A stretch of DNA of 64,000 bases from Oegoconia quadripuncta (GCA_949316235.1 OX438744.1:24973578-25037577), one strand, 5' to 3'. Positions 51,440 to 64,000 are shown, counted from the first letter of the stretch. Translations and numbers: made by a program. The notes: generated by a model not told the origin, from the sequence alone.

Positions 51440-52140
51440 AATTCAACAAATGAAAACTTTAAATAAATTCAAAATATTTTATTTCATAGGATAAAACTAT
51501 CACTTGAAAACGTCACTATTAATATTGCATTTAAATTTACTGCTCATTCACAAAGCTGACTCCCCAGAGAAGAACGAGCAAGAAACTCTAGGGTTGCTCT
51601 TTTAAACAGATTATGGGTTACAATTTGTGATTTGATAATTATATGAATAATAAGACAGCTATGTCCATGCTTACTTATCATTGAAATAGTCAGTGACTTT
51701 ATAATAGCCTTTTGCTAATAACTTCTGTTTTATGATTGCTTTAAATTTATTTAAAGGCAAATTTTGAATGTCTACTGGAACCTTATTATAAAAGCGTATA
51801 CATTGCCCTTTGAAGGATTTACTAACTTTGTGAAGTCGGCTAACATAAACAGATAACGGGTTCTTATTCCTTGTATTAACATTGTGCCTATCACTATTTT
51901 TAGCAAATAAGGTTATATTTTTTTTTGCATATAACACATTCTCATAAATGTATTGAGAAGTCATTGTTAAGATATTAATTTCCTTAAACTTATCTCTAAG
52001 TAACACTCTAGGTCCTAATTTATAAATGGCACGAATAGCACGCTTTAATAGTATACTACTTTTTCGTAAAAGAATGGCGTAGGAATACCTGTTTGACATT
52101 TAGCTGAATGTTACGCTGACATTCAAAGATTTTTAAATTC
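51440..52140 (-). mobile_element. LINE C-terminus and 3' UTR related to 6122-10915
   Basis: The minus-strand frame 52060-51671 reads LLKRAIRAIYKLGPR, FKEINILTMTSQYIYENVLY and FYNKVPVDIQNLPLNKFK, close to the C-terminus of the LINE at 10.3-10.6 kb. The 3' UTR has GAGTTTCTTGCTCGTTCTTC and AATAAAATATTTTGAATTT. 5'-truncated. Confidence 0.75.
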
Positions 52141-52377
52141 ATGACACGTAGGGAACATAATGCGCCGAGCATTAATATTTCCATGGTAAATGAGCCGATA
52201 AGTGGGTGCCTAATGGTCATAGAATGTTGTTTGTCGAATAAAAAGTCGTTTGTAATACTGTCATTTATTACACTAGCGAGCCCGCCCCGGCTTCGTACGG
52301 TGCAATTACAATACAATACAAATACACTTTATTGCACAAAAGGAAAATATACATTCTCCTTTTGTTTGTTTTTTTTC
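52141..52377. other. Mixed repeat fragments
   Basis: ACTAGCGAGCCCGCCCCGGC near 52271 resembles the end of a common lepidopteran dispersed element, and CAATACAAATACACTTTATT with GCACAAAA resembles a LINE 3' end. Confidence 0.35.
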
Positions 52378-52634
52378 TTATGCACGATGGGTTCGTACGT
52401 ACAAATTTGGGGGACTGGCTATCTTATCTTTGACAACCGCAACACAACAATGCTATTAACATTGCTGTTTGTCGGCAGATTTAGATAAGATGGTGGTAGC
52501 TAGCCAGGCGGACATTTAAAATGCTCTACCACCAACCAAACCGAGTACTTAAACATGTACCCCGCTGGGGATCGAACCCGCGACCTCCGAATCGTAAACC
52601 CAATGTTGTTTACATTGAGCCATGGAGGCGGTTT
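52378..52634 (-). mobile_element. SINE family C
   Basis: The minus strand reads CCGCCTCCATGGCTCAATGT, GCGGGTTCGATCCCCAGCGG, GGTTTGGTTGGTGGTAGAGC and AATGTTAATAGCATTGTTGT. The tail is truncated. Confidence 0.75.
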
Positions 52635-54361
52635 ACGGTGTGGAATTACTTTCTATAAGAAAAAACAATTAGGTAAGTTTAAAAATCAAAAAGTTGGATT
52701 AATTTTTGTACCATAAAATGTGTCCCATGATATAACTTAAACTGAAGGCACTTTAATAACCTTCGTTTTCACACGCTTGAGTGCCATCTTCTTTTTTTAG
52801 TGTGGGTATGTAGGTAGGTCAATAAATAACAAAGTGTTATGAAATACAAATGTTTATTGACTCCAATAAACAACGTCTCAGTTTATATGCACCGAACAAT
52901 TTTATATACAACTTATAACATAATAAATGAATATTCGCTCCATTAGGTAATGCTGAGTATATAATATATTAGATATTTAACATACTAGCTAAATTACAAT
53001 AACATTTATTATTTCATAATACAAAATAATGTTATTTACAAGAAAAATTAAAATAATCATATTGAGCGAATTACGTATAAGTACATTAAAAAATATCCGG
53101 GATTGCTATTATTTATCACTTAAAAATAACAATGTATGTATATATTGCACCAAGGTATTAATATTTCATTTATATTAATGTATATTTCATTTGCAAATGT
53201 GTCACTGTTTGTTGCTCAATATAAGGTCATATTTTAACTATACTAGACTCTTTTAGCAGTATGCTCTCCTAGTACAGTCGGCGTCACGATTATCCATACA
53301 GGTAAATTACAGCTACCTATTTTAAGCCATTATTCACAGTTCTCTAAAATATAATCGTCTAGGCTAGAAAATTAATTTAGATAAGCTGTTGATTGAATAA
53401 CTTAATTAGGCAGGATGCTAACATTAATCATGTATAAATTAACCTGTGTAAATATCACTATGAAAATGGCAATAACATTGCAATGGAATATAAATAAATT
53501 TTGAAAAAAAAAAAACAGAATTGAACCAAGATCTTCAAGAGCAGGGTGAATAGGCATCTACTGAGATCGCTTTATCACTTTCCATAAGGTGAGATTCTGG
53601 TTAAACGCGTATCCAGTCAATCTTAAATAAACCCAAATTGAGATAAAGGTCGTGACGCGATGTAATAAAGAATTTCAAAAACCCCTTAATACAGTAGTAC
53701 CATGGCTTTGTACCATTTGATGGTACTAGCGACGCAACTGTAATTGTACGTACATAACGATATAATTAGGTACGTTATAGTGGCTATAACACACGAGGCG
53801 GAATTTCAGCGCGAGCAGAAGCCGATCGTACGACGTTTTTCCACATACTTGCGAGGAAACAGAATAAAAAAGAAGACAGGTCGAAATTTGAAAAAAAAAA
53901 AAAAAACAATTTGAAGCGTATTTTATTCATATCAGCGATATTTTGTTCACAGGGCTGATGGTGTTATCACTTGGCTGTATGAGACTATGTTCTTTGCCAT
54001 AGTAAATAGTGCAGTTATTAGAATATAACTTCACTATTTGCGTTTATAAAACATGCGTGTTTTATGAGGTGCTTTATTATATCTAAAACCGGTGAAATTA
54101 GATCCACTTTACGAGCAAGTATGTTGAAAAAACACTATATACGCCTACACGTGCCAAGTGTCAAGATAGGTTGTGGTAAAGGCGACAATCGATCACACCC
54201 CTTCATAAGCGCAAGCAGGCGGTCACGATATGGTTAACCCAGTTTCGCCGCGCCCTGGTCATTGCGACCCACCAGATCCGTACCCCGAAAACACGGTTTC
54301 CGGCGGTCGAATTTGGGTTAGATGAAATAAAATTGAAATAAAATGTCAAAGTTAGTTTTAA
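52635..54361. other. No gene recognised
   Basis: 52840-53480 is AT-rich with TCAATAAACATTTGTATTTC on the minus strand, so it could be a 3' UTR of an unseen minus-strand gene. At 53510-53640 there is a partial CACTTTCCATAAGGTGAGAT repeat. At 54200-54310 there is a GC-rich block with no assignable product. Confidence 0.35.
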
Positions 54362-54512
54362 CTGCCTCCGTGGCTCAATGTAAACAACATTGGGTTTACG
54401 AATCGAAGGTCGCCGGTTCAATCCCCAGCAGGGTACATGTTTAAGTACTCGATTTGGTTTGATGGTAGAGCATTTTAAATGTCAGCCTGGCTAGCTACCA
54501 CCATCTTATCGT
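54362..54512 (+). mobile_element. SINE family C, 5' part
   Basis: CTGCCTCCGTGGCTCAATGT, GGTTCAATCCCCAGCAGGGT and GTCAGCCTGGCTAGCTACCA. It breaks off after CACCATCTTATC. Confidence 0.7.
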
Positions 54513-55379
54513 AGAATTTACTCAAAATTCGTTTAAATTGATTGTTACATAAAAAATGTGACGGACAGACGGTCACCAAGGTGATTAAGTAAGTATTGCA
54601 AAAATACTTATGGAGTCACATTCAATCAATTAAAAAAATATACATAACATTAGAAGTGACGTTATGTATGTATGTTGTGTTACATTATGTTATGTCATGT
54701 CAAATCAAATCAAATCATCTAGATAAACACACCAACAGTGTTAAAAGGTAAATATCTTGGAGACAGCTGAGCGGATTTCTATCGAACTTATTATATCCGA
54801 AAACAATCTCACAAATTTCGGCTATCGAATAAAAAAACATCTTTGAAATCTATTCGGCGGTTTTGGCGCTACAATGTTACAGATAAATATACAGATATTC
54901 AAAATTACATTTTGTATTACATAAGAACAACCAAATACGGCACTGTGACTTTATGTTACGTAGGAACGATATACTATGATTGATGTACTGCGAAAGGTTA
55001 ATTAAGTTGAGTGACCGACCTCCGAAGGGAAGTATACATAGACACAATTACACACAAGACAAGAATAGACAAATAATAACATTTAGACAAGTATTACAGA
55101 ACGAAACTCAAGTCTTTAAAGTCGAGCGTTGACAGATTCTAGTTTCATTAATACTCAAGTTTGTCCGCATAAATATTAAAACAGATTTTATTAAGTTGAC
55201 TCAAAAATTATACAAACAACTAGACTGTCAAAAACACTAAAATCCAGAACTCTGATAAGTATAAACTTCATACCTTTTGAGGTATTGCAAGCGAGAAAAA
55301 CTTAATTTATTATTTTTAAAATTATGTAGGTATCCTGTTTATGCGAATCAATTAATATTTTGTACCTGAAGGGATGGAA
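54513..55379. other. No gene recognised
   Basis: A TGTTATG/TATG-rich simple sequence occurs at 54655-54712 and a GTCAAATCAAATCAAATCAT LINE-type terminus near 54700. The rest is AT-rich. Confidence 0.35.
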
Positions 55380-55790
55380 TGGCCTAATAAAGGCAGTCTA
55401 CTTTATGCAACTTGACGTATTTTGCGTTGGGTGGTTGATGCGTTAGCCACAGTTGAGAACCGAAGAGGAAAGATGATAGGTCACTTGATACAACACGATA
55501 TTTTTTTGAAGAACATAATTGAGGGAAAGATTGAAGGAAAGAGAGGAAGGGGAAGATCTAGGATTACTTTGACCAAGTGAAAGAAAATGTGAATGTCGTG
55601 TCGTACCAAGAGTTTAAAACGAGGGCGGAAAGTAGAGAGACGCGGGTATTACTCCACAGACAAGAGCATAGCTCCTAAATTGAAGAGAGAGGTTGATGTG
55701 TCACTCCACCAGGAAGTCCAGCAAACCAATGCTGCTGATGGCTTCGGGGAGCGATCCTGGTATACTCAGACAAGTAGAATGTTTTTTTTA
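55380..55790 (+). mobile_element. RTE-like LINE C-terminal relic
   Basis: Shifting plus-strand frames read RRGKMIGHLIQHD, then NIIEGKIEGKRGRGRSRIT, QVKENVNVVSYQEFKTRAES and LLHRQEHSS. This is the common C-terminus of LINE reverse transcriptases in insects. Several frameshifts. Confidence 0.65.
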
Positions 55791-56414
55791 TGACTACCTA
55801 CCTATGCTGAAGGGAATAGCAGTTCCCCGAACTACTACTGGCATTGCTTAGTTACGTCATATTTCCCTTTGGCGCAACTGATAGTGCTGATTGGAATACT
55901 AGTTCCCCCAGACACTGCTGTAGCGAACGGTTGAGCAACGGGTCAAACAACCAATATTGAGCAACATACAGTTAAACTTAGTATATTGAGGACATTAACG
56001 CTAGCATTTATAGATGTTTACGCCGATACGATTGGCAATGTTAGCCGTGTGAGTATCGCTGTCGTAAAGAATACTCGGCGGTATCGGTTTCCAGCGTTTT
56101 CATCCTAAATGATGCGTTTGTGTTAATGTAGCGTGTGCAAAACGCTTAAACAGGCTCTTAAGGGTACGCCGTAAGCTTGAAGCATCCTACAATGGCTTGA
56201 GTCTCCATGCTTACTTAATGTTTTTAAAAGTAAATGACAGCTTCAAGTGAATTGATTTCCATAGCCAACCTAATGGTAAATATCTAGTTTTCTATTTGTT
56301 TCTTATTGCAAAAGACTAAATACAAACGATTTACTATGAATTTAAAGTAAATATAAGAATAAGAACAATTTATTATGCACACCACAACACGATACAGAAA
56401 TAATGAAATAGTAA
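55791..56414. other. No gene recognised
   Basis: 55800-55930 has two similar segments (GGGAATAGCAGTTCCCCGAA and GGAATACTAGTTCCCCCAGA), apparently a local diverged duplication. Otherwise no feature. Confidence 0.35.
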
Positions 56415-56610
56415 ATTTTTTTTTTATGCACAACGGGTTGGTACTTGACCTCAATCAGACCTGATGTTAAGTGAAGATGAGGTCGAAGTTGGAAGCGTAC
56501 TGACCCGGAAACTCCAACACATTTGGGTGACTGGCTATCTTATCTCTGATAGCCGGAATACAACAATGCTATTAACATTGCTGCTTGGCAGCAGATTTAG
56601 ATAAGATGAA
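56415..56610 (-). mobile_element. SINE family C, 3' part
   Basis: ATGCACAACGGGTTGGTACT, TGTTAAGTGAAGATGAGGTC and CAACAATGCTATTAACATTG on the plus strand. The head is missing. Confidence 0.65.
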
Positions 56611-57499
56611 TTATAGCAAAAAAGAAAATACAAATTATAAATCAAATGCGCACAATGCGTGCGGCGTGCACAAATGGGTTAGCACTCGGCTCATGCTGTG
56701 ACGAATCACAGCGCTGGTTTTCAGTGCCCCCAAATGCCCAGTGACGTACGTACGCTACGTCAGTATAATAATGAGCGAGCAGCATAATAATAAATAATTA
56801 TAGTCTGTATGTATGTGTAATAATATCGAGTACAAAGGGGGAAATACGATCTACTGCACAAGCTTAAAGGATATTTTTTTATATAGAAATTCAAAGAAAG
56901 ATTTTATCGTTTGTCTTGAACGATTGTATATATTACACAATCGAGACATAATACTCAAAACATCTGCAATCTAATTGTCGGTGTCGCAAGGAGGAGTCAA
57001 AAAGGTCTCCAACTCAGCATGGGTTGTGGCCGTTCACTACAACGCTGGTTCCTTGCGGAGTCTTATTAAAAAAATAAGAATTTCAAATGACTCTTCTATT
57101 TCTATTACCCTTAGATTGGTCTTACATAGACCCGCCAAAAATCTGACAAACTATCGACTTTAGGGAGATATCGCGCAACTGACATAAAAATAAAGTCGAA
57201 CTGACAACTTCCTCCTTTGCGGAAGTCCGGTAAAAACGTCCCTTGATCCTGTCATTTACAATGGTAGGATCCTAAAGTATTTAAGTCACAGGTTAAATAT
57301 GGATACAATAACGTATTTAGCACCAGTTTTTAAAATTAATTTAAACATTAAATTAAACTAAGGTTAAGGCTATGTTAAAGCTTCAGTATTCGCTTACAGT
57401 GGAAGACTATTGCCCCAGTGTATATAACAAACAATCCTCGTATTTAAAATAGGTTCAGCTGAAAATTCAACCTGTCGAGCATGCAACAAAGGCGTAAAG
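56611..57499. other. No gene recognised
   Basis: AT-rich with GC-richer patches at 56650-56770 and 56975-57060. The short frames have no recognisable product. Confidence 0.35.
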
Positions 57500-57655
57500 C
57501 GTCACAAATGAAATCAAATCAAAAATGTTTTATTTCGTAAGTTATAAGAATAACATTTGAAATCGTCATGACATACAGTTATCGCTCATTCACTAGACTG
57601 TCTCCCCAGAGAGGAACGAGCAAGAAACTCAGGGGTTGCTCTTTTTAAATAAGTC
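57500..57655 (-). mobile_element. LINE 3' UTR fragment
   Basis: AAATCAAATCAAAAATGTTT, TCGCTCATTCACTAGACTGT and ACGAGCAAGAAACTCAGGGG. Inverse of 11282-11450. Confidence 0.6.
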
Positions 57656-57975
57656 ATCTGTCTGTCATTTATCCCAACTCTGGTGACTACATACTCTTTC
57701 CACCACCCTGTATCTCAAGATTTATGAAGTCTATAAGTTGGCTGTCGGAGAGAGCAAAGTAGGGAAAGCGTACAAAATATCGCTTCTGGGTCGAAGTGAC
57801 TTTGGGCATATGCCTAACCCCATAGCGAGCGCAATAGGATACAAAGTGAAGCGCCAATCGCGCTATTTTACACTATTGACAGGAACGGTTGATGTAAATT
57901 GTAGATGATATCGTTGACGTTACCAATGAAAAACCAAATACAAAACGTTTAAAGCTTACCACGAGTGCTACCAAT

Positions 57976-58393
57976 TATTGGGCCTTTACCTATGAAATTG
58001 GAGTTTTTCTTCGTTAATCATATGTAACAATTCCTGCTATTTTCAAAGCTATATCCAAATTTGTTTTTGGATTTAGCTTTGAAAATTGAAAAAAAATGGA
58101 ATATTATTTCAAGGTTTCACATGAAATATTTTTATAATTTTTGGGCTAAATCACATAATAAAAAAAATTTGAACAGAGCTCTTTTCACGTGCTTCCGATA
58201 ATCATTTCTTAGATTCGCTGAAACTTTTATAAAGCGGTTACTTTTAAAAATTAACGCTGCCTATACTTAACTTAAGTTTAGCTAAATTTGTATTTGTCGT
58301 TCCCAAAAAAAAATCAAAAATGTTTGTATGGAGAAAACAGTCTTAATGAAATTCTTCATACAAAACGCCAATTTCATAGGTAAGGACCTAATA
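57976..58393. mobile_element. MITE (TATTGGGTC family), copy 3
   Basis: The left end TATTGGGCCTTTACCTATGA and the right complement TATTAGGTCCTTACCTATGA are inverted. A short internal duplication (TTTGGATTTAGCTTTGAAAA) is unique to this copy. Its flanks (57843-57975, 58394-58510: AATCGCGCTATTTTAC and TTAGTGCGATCGGTCCCCAG) recur around copy 1 at 4240-4520, so it sits inside another repeat. Confidence 0.65.
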
Positions 58394-58510
58394 TTAGGCT
58401 GATTTCCATTCAAATGATTAACGCGATACGAATTGTGCCTAATGTAACGTTTTTCGTTATGGTTTGGTTTTGGCATTATCGTTCGAACTTAGTGCGATCG
58501 GTCCCCAGTT

Positions 58511-60971
58511 TCGGTTTTCGATCCGACATTATGCACAATAATGCGACGTAGATCGTGCAGATGTAGTTGGAATAACACCATAAAGGAGTCAAAGGAGATT
58601 GCTCAATTTGATTACAGCATTGGTCTAAACGCGAATACTAAATGAAATGTACCCCCAAAAAAGAATTACCGATTTTCTTACATAAAATCATCATTTACCC
58701 ACGGACTTTTATTACGGATTAGTTTAAATGAAGAAATGGAATAATGTGGTATCCTAGAGATTTCCATTAGCCTTGATTTTGGCCTTGGTAGAGGCGTAAA
58801 ACATTTTACAAATAGCGGAAATCTCCACGATACTATACTATTTATTTCATGTGCACAAAATGACATTGACTGTCCACGGGTCAACAAATAATTATTTTAT
58901 GTAACAAAATATGTTTTTTTTAATACATTTCATTTGATTCGCCATTAGACAATATCCAACAGTCTTCGTTATCAGATGGACACAAGTTCAATTTTAGGGA
59001 CAGTCTGAACACTATGTTATTGTACGCAAAGTTTCAGTAATTGCGTAAGCTGACAGGTTATTAATTATCATGTAATCAAACAAACAAATCGATTAATAGT
59101 ATCTATCTAGGCATAAAAATGTTCAAAATAACTAAGTTTCCCAATTGAATTACAGTTTGCTATATATACACTGTGCTGTTGCAATAATTTATTTTATAAA
59201 AAAAAATCAATATTATCGTAATTACAAAACATAGTTTCAACTATATTTCCATATAATGGTGATTAAAGCACTGTTCGGAGTCATAATACTAACAAACTAT
59301 ATTGAATACTTTAAACTTTTAACATTACAAATTATACAGGGTGTCTAGTAGCCTACATTTCTAAGAAATTAGAGTCAATATTCAATGACCATGTTTGTTC
59401 ACAATATGCCATAATCAACTGACTATATTTTTCAAAATATACGAGTACGTCAATGATTTTAGCAATTAACTAGGCTTTTCTTTTAGCATGGACTAATAAA
59501 TCAACAGGACTGACAAGCGTACTGACAAGAAAACGTACCTCGGATAATCAGAAAATCCACGACTATAATGACAATTAATTTCGATAAATTCCTATATTTT
59601 TATGTAAATTATAGCACGCATATAAAGAAAATAATCTTAATTTGTCAAGAGTGTTTTACATACTGCTTTTTGTCTTTGCTGGCTATGAGTTAGCGCCATC
59701 TATTTTAATGGATTTTGAGTTCATCCGAGGTACGATTTCTAGTATGGCGATTGTCAATCCTTTTGTTTGATTGATCCATACTATTATTGAAGATGACCAG
59801 CGCCCTGTATTTATTCTCGTAATATCTCCATCGTTCTGTATAACGAACAATAGTTTGACTCTAAAGGTACAGGTAGGTACAGACATTGAAGTAGATAGCT
59901 ATAGATAGTACTTAAAAGCACCAAAATAATTAAAGTATTTTTTATACATCGGCACTTAATTCCATTTTATATCGTCTTTCTATTCTTTGGAAATTTTATA
60001 TAATTCCAAATAATACTTTAAATATTTTTAATTAAGAAACACTAATTGATAACCCTAGTCTTAGATTCTGTAAATTTAATTAGATTTCAATTTAAATTCG
60101 TTTAACAAGTATCTACATAATTCTATTCTCTACATATACTTTAAAAATTTAAATTATGACTGTTCATAAAAAAAATTTATTCATAATGTTGTGAATAAAC
60201 ATTTACTGTGACGGAAGGTCGTATCCTGATAATCGAAAGTTTATAGTAACCTCTCGTTCTAATCATTAACATTAGAAAGGACTGTATACAAATTGACGGA
60301 GTTTTAGTGTGTACCCAGAAGTAACAATGGCGCACTGTGTTCGGTCGGCAGGATCGCATCAGGGCCACGCTGTGATTGATCAGTGAATGGCGGGATCGCT
60401 TCAGGACCGAGCCGTGATTGGTCAACGGATAGCAAGAGACACACGCGCGGGCCCCGATGGTCGCAGTGTCGGCACTATTGCAGGCTCTTCTGGTTCGGGC
60501 TCTTCTTTAGTGGACTGACACGTTGCTTCCCTGTGGTTGGTTGATTTTATTATAAATACAACGCTCAGAGTTATAGTAAGTTAAATTGTATGGAATTTTA
60601 ACACTTTCTACGCATACTACTTTTAAACTTTGCTATAAAAGGATTGATTGATAACTTATAGTTTTTCGTACTTAACATTATGTTGGGGATTTTATATATT
60701 TTTTTTTAAATTAAAATGCAGAAATACGTACAATGTTTAATGTTTATAAGGTGGAAACGATAAGTTCAAGTGATTACTTTTTTTTCTTTTTTCAAGAGAT
60801 TAAATGATTAATAATATTGAAAGTGATATACTTAAATAAAATAACATAAAATTGAAAAAGAACGTAAGTCGTAAAAGATTTTGGTTAACTTTGATCTGAT
60901 TTGATCTGCCTACTCCAAACTATGGTAATATAGCAAAGGTCGTCAAAATTATTGAATTACGTGATTATATA
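58511..60971. other. No gene recognised
   Basis: AT-rich. Minus-strand frames at 59683-59886 and 60177-60425 have no identifiable product. A GC-rich patch lies at 60310-60540, followed by TATAAATA at 60551. Confidence 0.35.
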
Positions 60972-61448
60972 CAGGGTGATTTTGAATTCGTGTAATTCTT
61001 ATTAACTGGTGACACCATTCTTGATTACGAACAACTTACCCCAAAGAACCATAGTAGAATCCGACAAAAAAAATTTGTATAGCCACACAAAGTAAACCAT
61101 TCTCAACCAACTTTAATGTGGAAATCCAACCATTTTCAGATGGTGACTCCTCTCCTGATTACGACAACTTTGCACTAGGAACCATCGCCGAATTCGGCCG
61201 AAAATTGTTGGACTTCCGTACAAGGTGGTTTCAGAATGAATAAATAAATATTTCGGACACTTACACCAATTATCTAGTCCCAAACTAAGCAAAGCTTGTA
61301 TTATGTTTATTTTACTTTATATGTTTACTTTGTATGGGTAGTAGAAATTTTTTGATCGAATTCGACTATGGTTCCTTGGGGAAAGTTGTTCATAAGCAGG
61401 AGTGGAATCACCAGTAAACAGAAATTACACGAATTCAAATTCACCCTG
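60972..61448. mobile_element. MITE (CAGGGTGATTTTGAA family), complete, TA-flanked
   Basis: 477 bp with inverted arms of about 150 bp starting CAGGGTGATTTTGAATTCGT and, on the right complement, CAGGGTGAATTTGAATTCGT. A fragment of the family-B SINE (CCAATTATCTAGTCCCAAAC, 61243-61310) sits in the centre. Confidence 0.7.
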
Positions 61449-62596
61449 TATAGAAATTCTCTGGTCCACTTTTTTTTTATTTACTCAGTTTAACGAAATA
61501 AGGGCCTGTATACACATTATACTGTCCAACCTGTATAGATAACATAAATTAGTATTTTTCTTCAATAGTAATCTGTAATAATGAGTTATTCTACCTTAGT
61601 TAAAACATGCACCATAGCTACTTGCTTATCTCATAAAATCTTGCTTACATGCGCTTTTTATTTCAAATTCCACCTTTAAACATGGACCATGTTATGCAAA
61701 TTGTTTTTTTGGATTTATCTATTATATTTGTATATAATAAAAAAAAAGAAATATTTACATTACAATTACTACATTTACTTATCTATTACAATCATTGTAA
61801 GTTAACTTATTATTAATTCTATGTAAAAGCATGCATAGGCGGAAGTAGGGATGGAAAATTTCTTTAGAAGTATTCGTGTCGTCATCGTAATATGATCCCT
61901 TCGGGAGCACCATTAAAAAAAGAGGTTGCTATATAGGCTTGGCCGTCTGAGTGAGATGGTCTTACTGACTAACCGATGAGAATATAGTGAGAGTTCGAAC
62001 CGTGAACACACTGACACTGATTTTATTTTTAATAGCACTTGCAAAGACTTTTATAGTTATCTGATGACGTAATTTGAAGGACAAATAAAAGAGAAACATA
62101 TATTCTAGAAAATATTTAACTAAATGGCAACTTCATTTCTCTATCTGGCTTAATGGTCTAGTAACCAAGCCAAAAAAAAAAAGATTTTTCAAATAGAACG
62201 AATTTAACAAATGAACACGGCTCGGATTTCTCATTGATTGTTACCAAACAAATTTTTTCAGTGAATTGATATTATTTAATACGACATGCAAGCTTAGATT
62301 TGTGAGCGAAGCCGTACCCTAGTTCCGTCCATGAAAGCACTTGGAAGCACTCACCGTCTGGCAGCTGGCGAATTGTTAGTGGTTAACTATAGCGCTACAA
62401 CCGGCAATCACCACCTTTGGGAAAACACCAATCAACTGTTAACTACTTATACATTCTCAGTTAAACGTTACATGTACAGTCAATAGTGAGTCTAGCGTAA
62501 CATTGTCCGGCATACAAAATGCTAAGTAGCTGAAACGCTCTAATTGGGATGGTAACTTATCAAATGATCATTTATAAGGTTTTGTTATTAGATTAA
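61449..62596. other. No gene recognised
   Basis: AT-rich, no supported frames. A short GC-richer patch at 62290-62400 without recognisable content. Confidence 0.35.
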
Positions 62597-62878
62597 AATA
62601 AATAAATAAATAGATAAAATATCCTTAGACATACACACAGCGTCATCTAGTTCCATACTAAGCAACTATAGGCTTGTGTTGTGGATACCAGATGGTTGAT
62701 ATACTACATAAATACATTTTTTTTTGTAAATAAATACTTATTATAAATGAAAACATCCATAACTCTGGTACACATGCCCGTATTCATCACACAAACATAT
62801 GTCCCAAGCGGGATTCGAACCCGCAACCTTTTGATATAGTGGCCAGAGTTGCTAACCACTACACCAAACAGGTCGTCT
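62597..62878 (-). mobile_element. SINE family A, full length
   Basis: AAATAAATAAATAGATAAAA tail, GCTTGTGTTGTGGATACCAG, ATGAAAACATCCATAACTCT and GCGGGATTCGAACCCGCAAC, ending CACTACACCAAACAGGTCGT. Confidence 0.75.
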
Positions 62879-63356
62879 AATTAAATTTCTAGACTTAGAT
62901 TTTTTTGTTTTTGAGGGTAGAAATGTTTTATTTCAGTTAACATTTTGTATGTTCTAAGTCAAGTTCTGTTAAGCTAGAAATGTCATTGACTGTAGCACTT
63001 AAGGCTCATAGTTTGTATAACCAACCTCAAAATTACCATTCATCTTATATCACATAATGTCATTCGCAGGGCGCAATACCACAGATTACTAATAACTTAC
63101 TAAAGTAAGCAATACGAGTAATTCATTTGTCAAACGAAACGATATTACAACTCGTCAAAATCTAGAAGGCGACTAGAGCAGTATAATATTAAACATAGAA
63201 CAAAAACAAAACAATTAGTAAATGACCAAATTTTCCCGTAACCAGCTGACCGACTTTCGGTCAATCCGATCGGTGCATACGCCTAATTACTGCCCGGCCG
63301 GGCCGCGCGGTCTGTTCGGATGAGTTCATTCCACTCTAACCCGTAGGTGTACTACG
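62879..63356. other. No gene recognised
   Basis: AT-rich, then a GC-rich patch at 63240-63345 (CCCGGCCGGGCCGCGCGG). No frame or element assigned. Confidence 0.35.
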
Positions 63357-63511
63357 CAATAGCGAAAGACGATAGCACGAATGGCAACAGTGCGAAAATG
63401 ATATTGCGAAAGTACCATTGCTCGAAAATTTAATTGCGCGATGGTTCATTTGCGCGAATACTTAATTTCGCGACACACAAAAGCGCGAACGTTCATTTGC
63501 GTGATTATGAA
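63357..63511. repeat. Degenerate minisatellite, about ten 13-17-bp units
   Basis: Successive units such as ACAGTGCGAAAATGA, TATTGCGAAAGTACC, ATTGCGCGATGGTTC and ATTTGCGCGAATACTTA share a GCGCGAA-like core with period about 15-16 bp. Confidence 0.6.
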
Positions 63512-64000
63512 TCTTCTCCTGAATGAATGAATGAGTAATCATATTAAGCTGTAGCGAGCGCGCAATATGGGTCGGGGCTCCTCGACACTGTTGGTTAGGT
63601 TCAGAAGGTTAACCTTCAATGTTAGGTTGACATATTTGTAATAAAACAAAATATGTACCCATTGTATTTGTCTATCGCCACAGAATAGGTAATAGTACTA
63701 ACGTACAGAAGCATCACTCCGCAAAGACATTTAAAGAAATGGCGACTCTTGCGCTACGCAATTCAGTTCGCACAGCGCTACCAACTAAAATTTTTAAACA
63801 CCTACATTGTCCGTCCCTTTCTATCACGTAAATCTATCTCTTATGACGCAGCACGTGTAACAGTAGGGTTGTCTCTTTTTCGGTACTACCAAAAGGAAGG
63901 GTTATGATTTTAGCAGTCTACGTATGTAGTTTTGATGTTCCTCCCTAGTGCCTAAACTAATAACCTACTACCACAGATTAGATACTAGTTACTACGTAAC
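63512..64000. other. No gene recognised
   Basis: No supported frame. GGTTAGGTTCAGAAGGTTAA then CCTTCAATGTTAGGTTGACA is a short imperfect repeat. Confidence 0.35.

Noticed and set aside
59683..59886. 67-residue minus-strand frame as an exon
   Set aside because: The peptide looks regular but has no recognised family and no convincing splice sites; left unassigned.

Overview
The window reads as lepidopteran (moth or butterfly) chromosomal DNA. It is AT-rich, its genes are split by introns with GT-AG borders, and it is dense in tRNA-headed SINEs, LINE 3' ends and foldback MITEs of the kind common in Lepidoptera. The order-level call rests on my recognition of repeat phrases, not on a search. No bacterial gene, CRISPR array or functional rRNA/tRNA gene was seen; every tRNA-like sequence is a SINE head.

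Two host genes can be assembled exon by exon, both on the minus strand. (1) The 5' part of MSH5, a meiotic MutS homologue: five exons from 14254 down to 621 with matching splice phases, running off the left edge. Its 10-kb first intron holds a LINE, MITEs, SINEs and a pogo-type element. (2) A complete caveolin gene: three exons (47194-47120, 36474-36295, 31900-31712) encoding a 147-residue protein. Its introns of 10.6 and 4.4 kb carry most of the mobile DNA between 32 and 47 kb.

Region by region: 0-14.3 kb is MSH5. 14.3-28 kb is a mobile-element cluster: a P-type transposon with a THAP exon and an 8-bp target duplication, a mariner-type foldback element inserted in that duplication, and a BEL/Pao LTR retrotransposon with apparently identical LTRs, one of them split by a second copy of the same foldback element. 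28-31.7 kb is AT-rich with no gene that I can support. 31.7-47.2 kb is caveolin. 47.2-64 kb has no recognised host exon: it holds a second mariner, tandem palindromic MITEs, SINEs, LINE relics and, near the right end, a degenerate 15-16-bp minisatellite.

The most notable observations are: the BEL gag and pol lie in one frame separated by UAG followed by CAA UUA, a known stop-codon readthrough context; a roughly 390-bp retroposon family that I cannot classify, three copies of which have clear 13-15-bp target duplications; a pogo-type element whose complete small gene keeps only the DNA-binding domain, with a paralogous empty site in the window; the P-type/THAP element; and an uninterrupted 357-residue mariner transposase with a frameshifted sister copy just upstream of caveolin.
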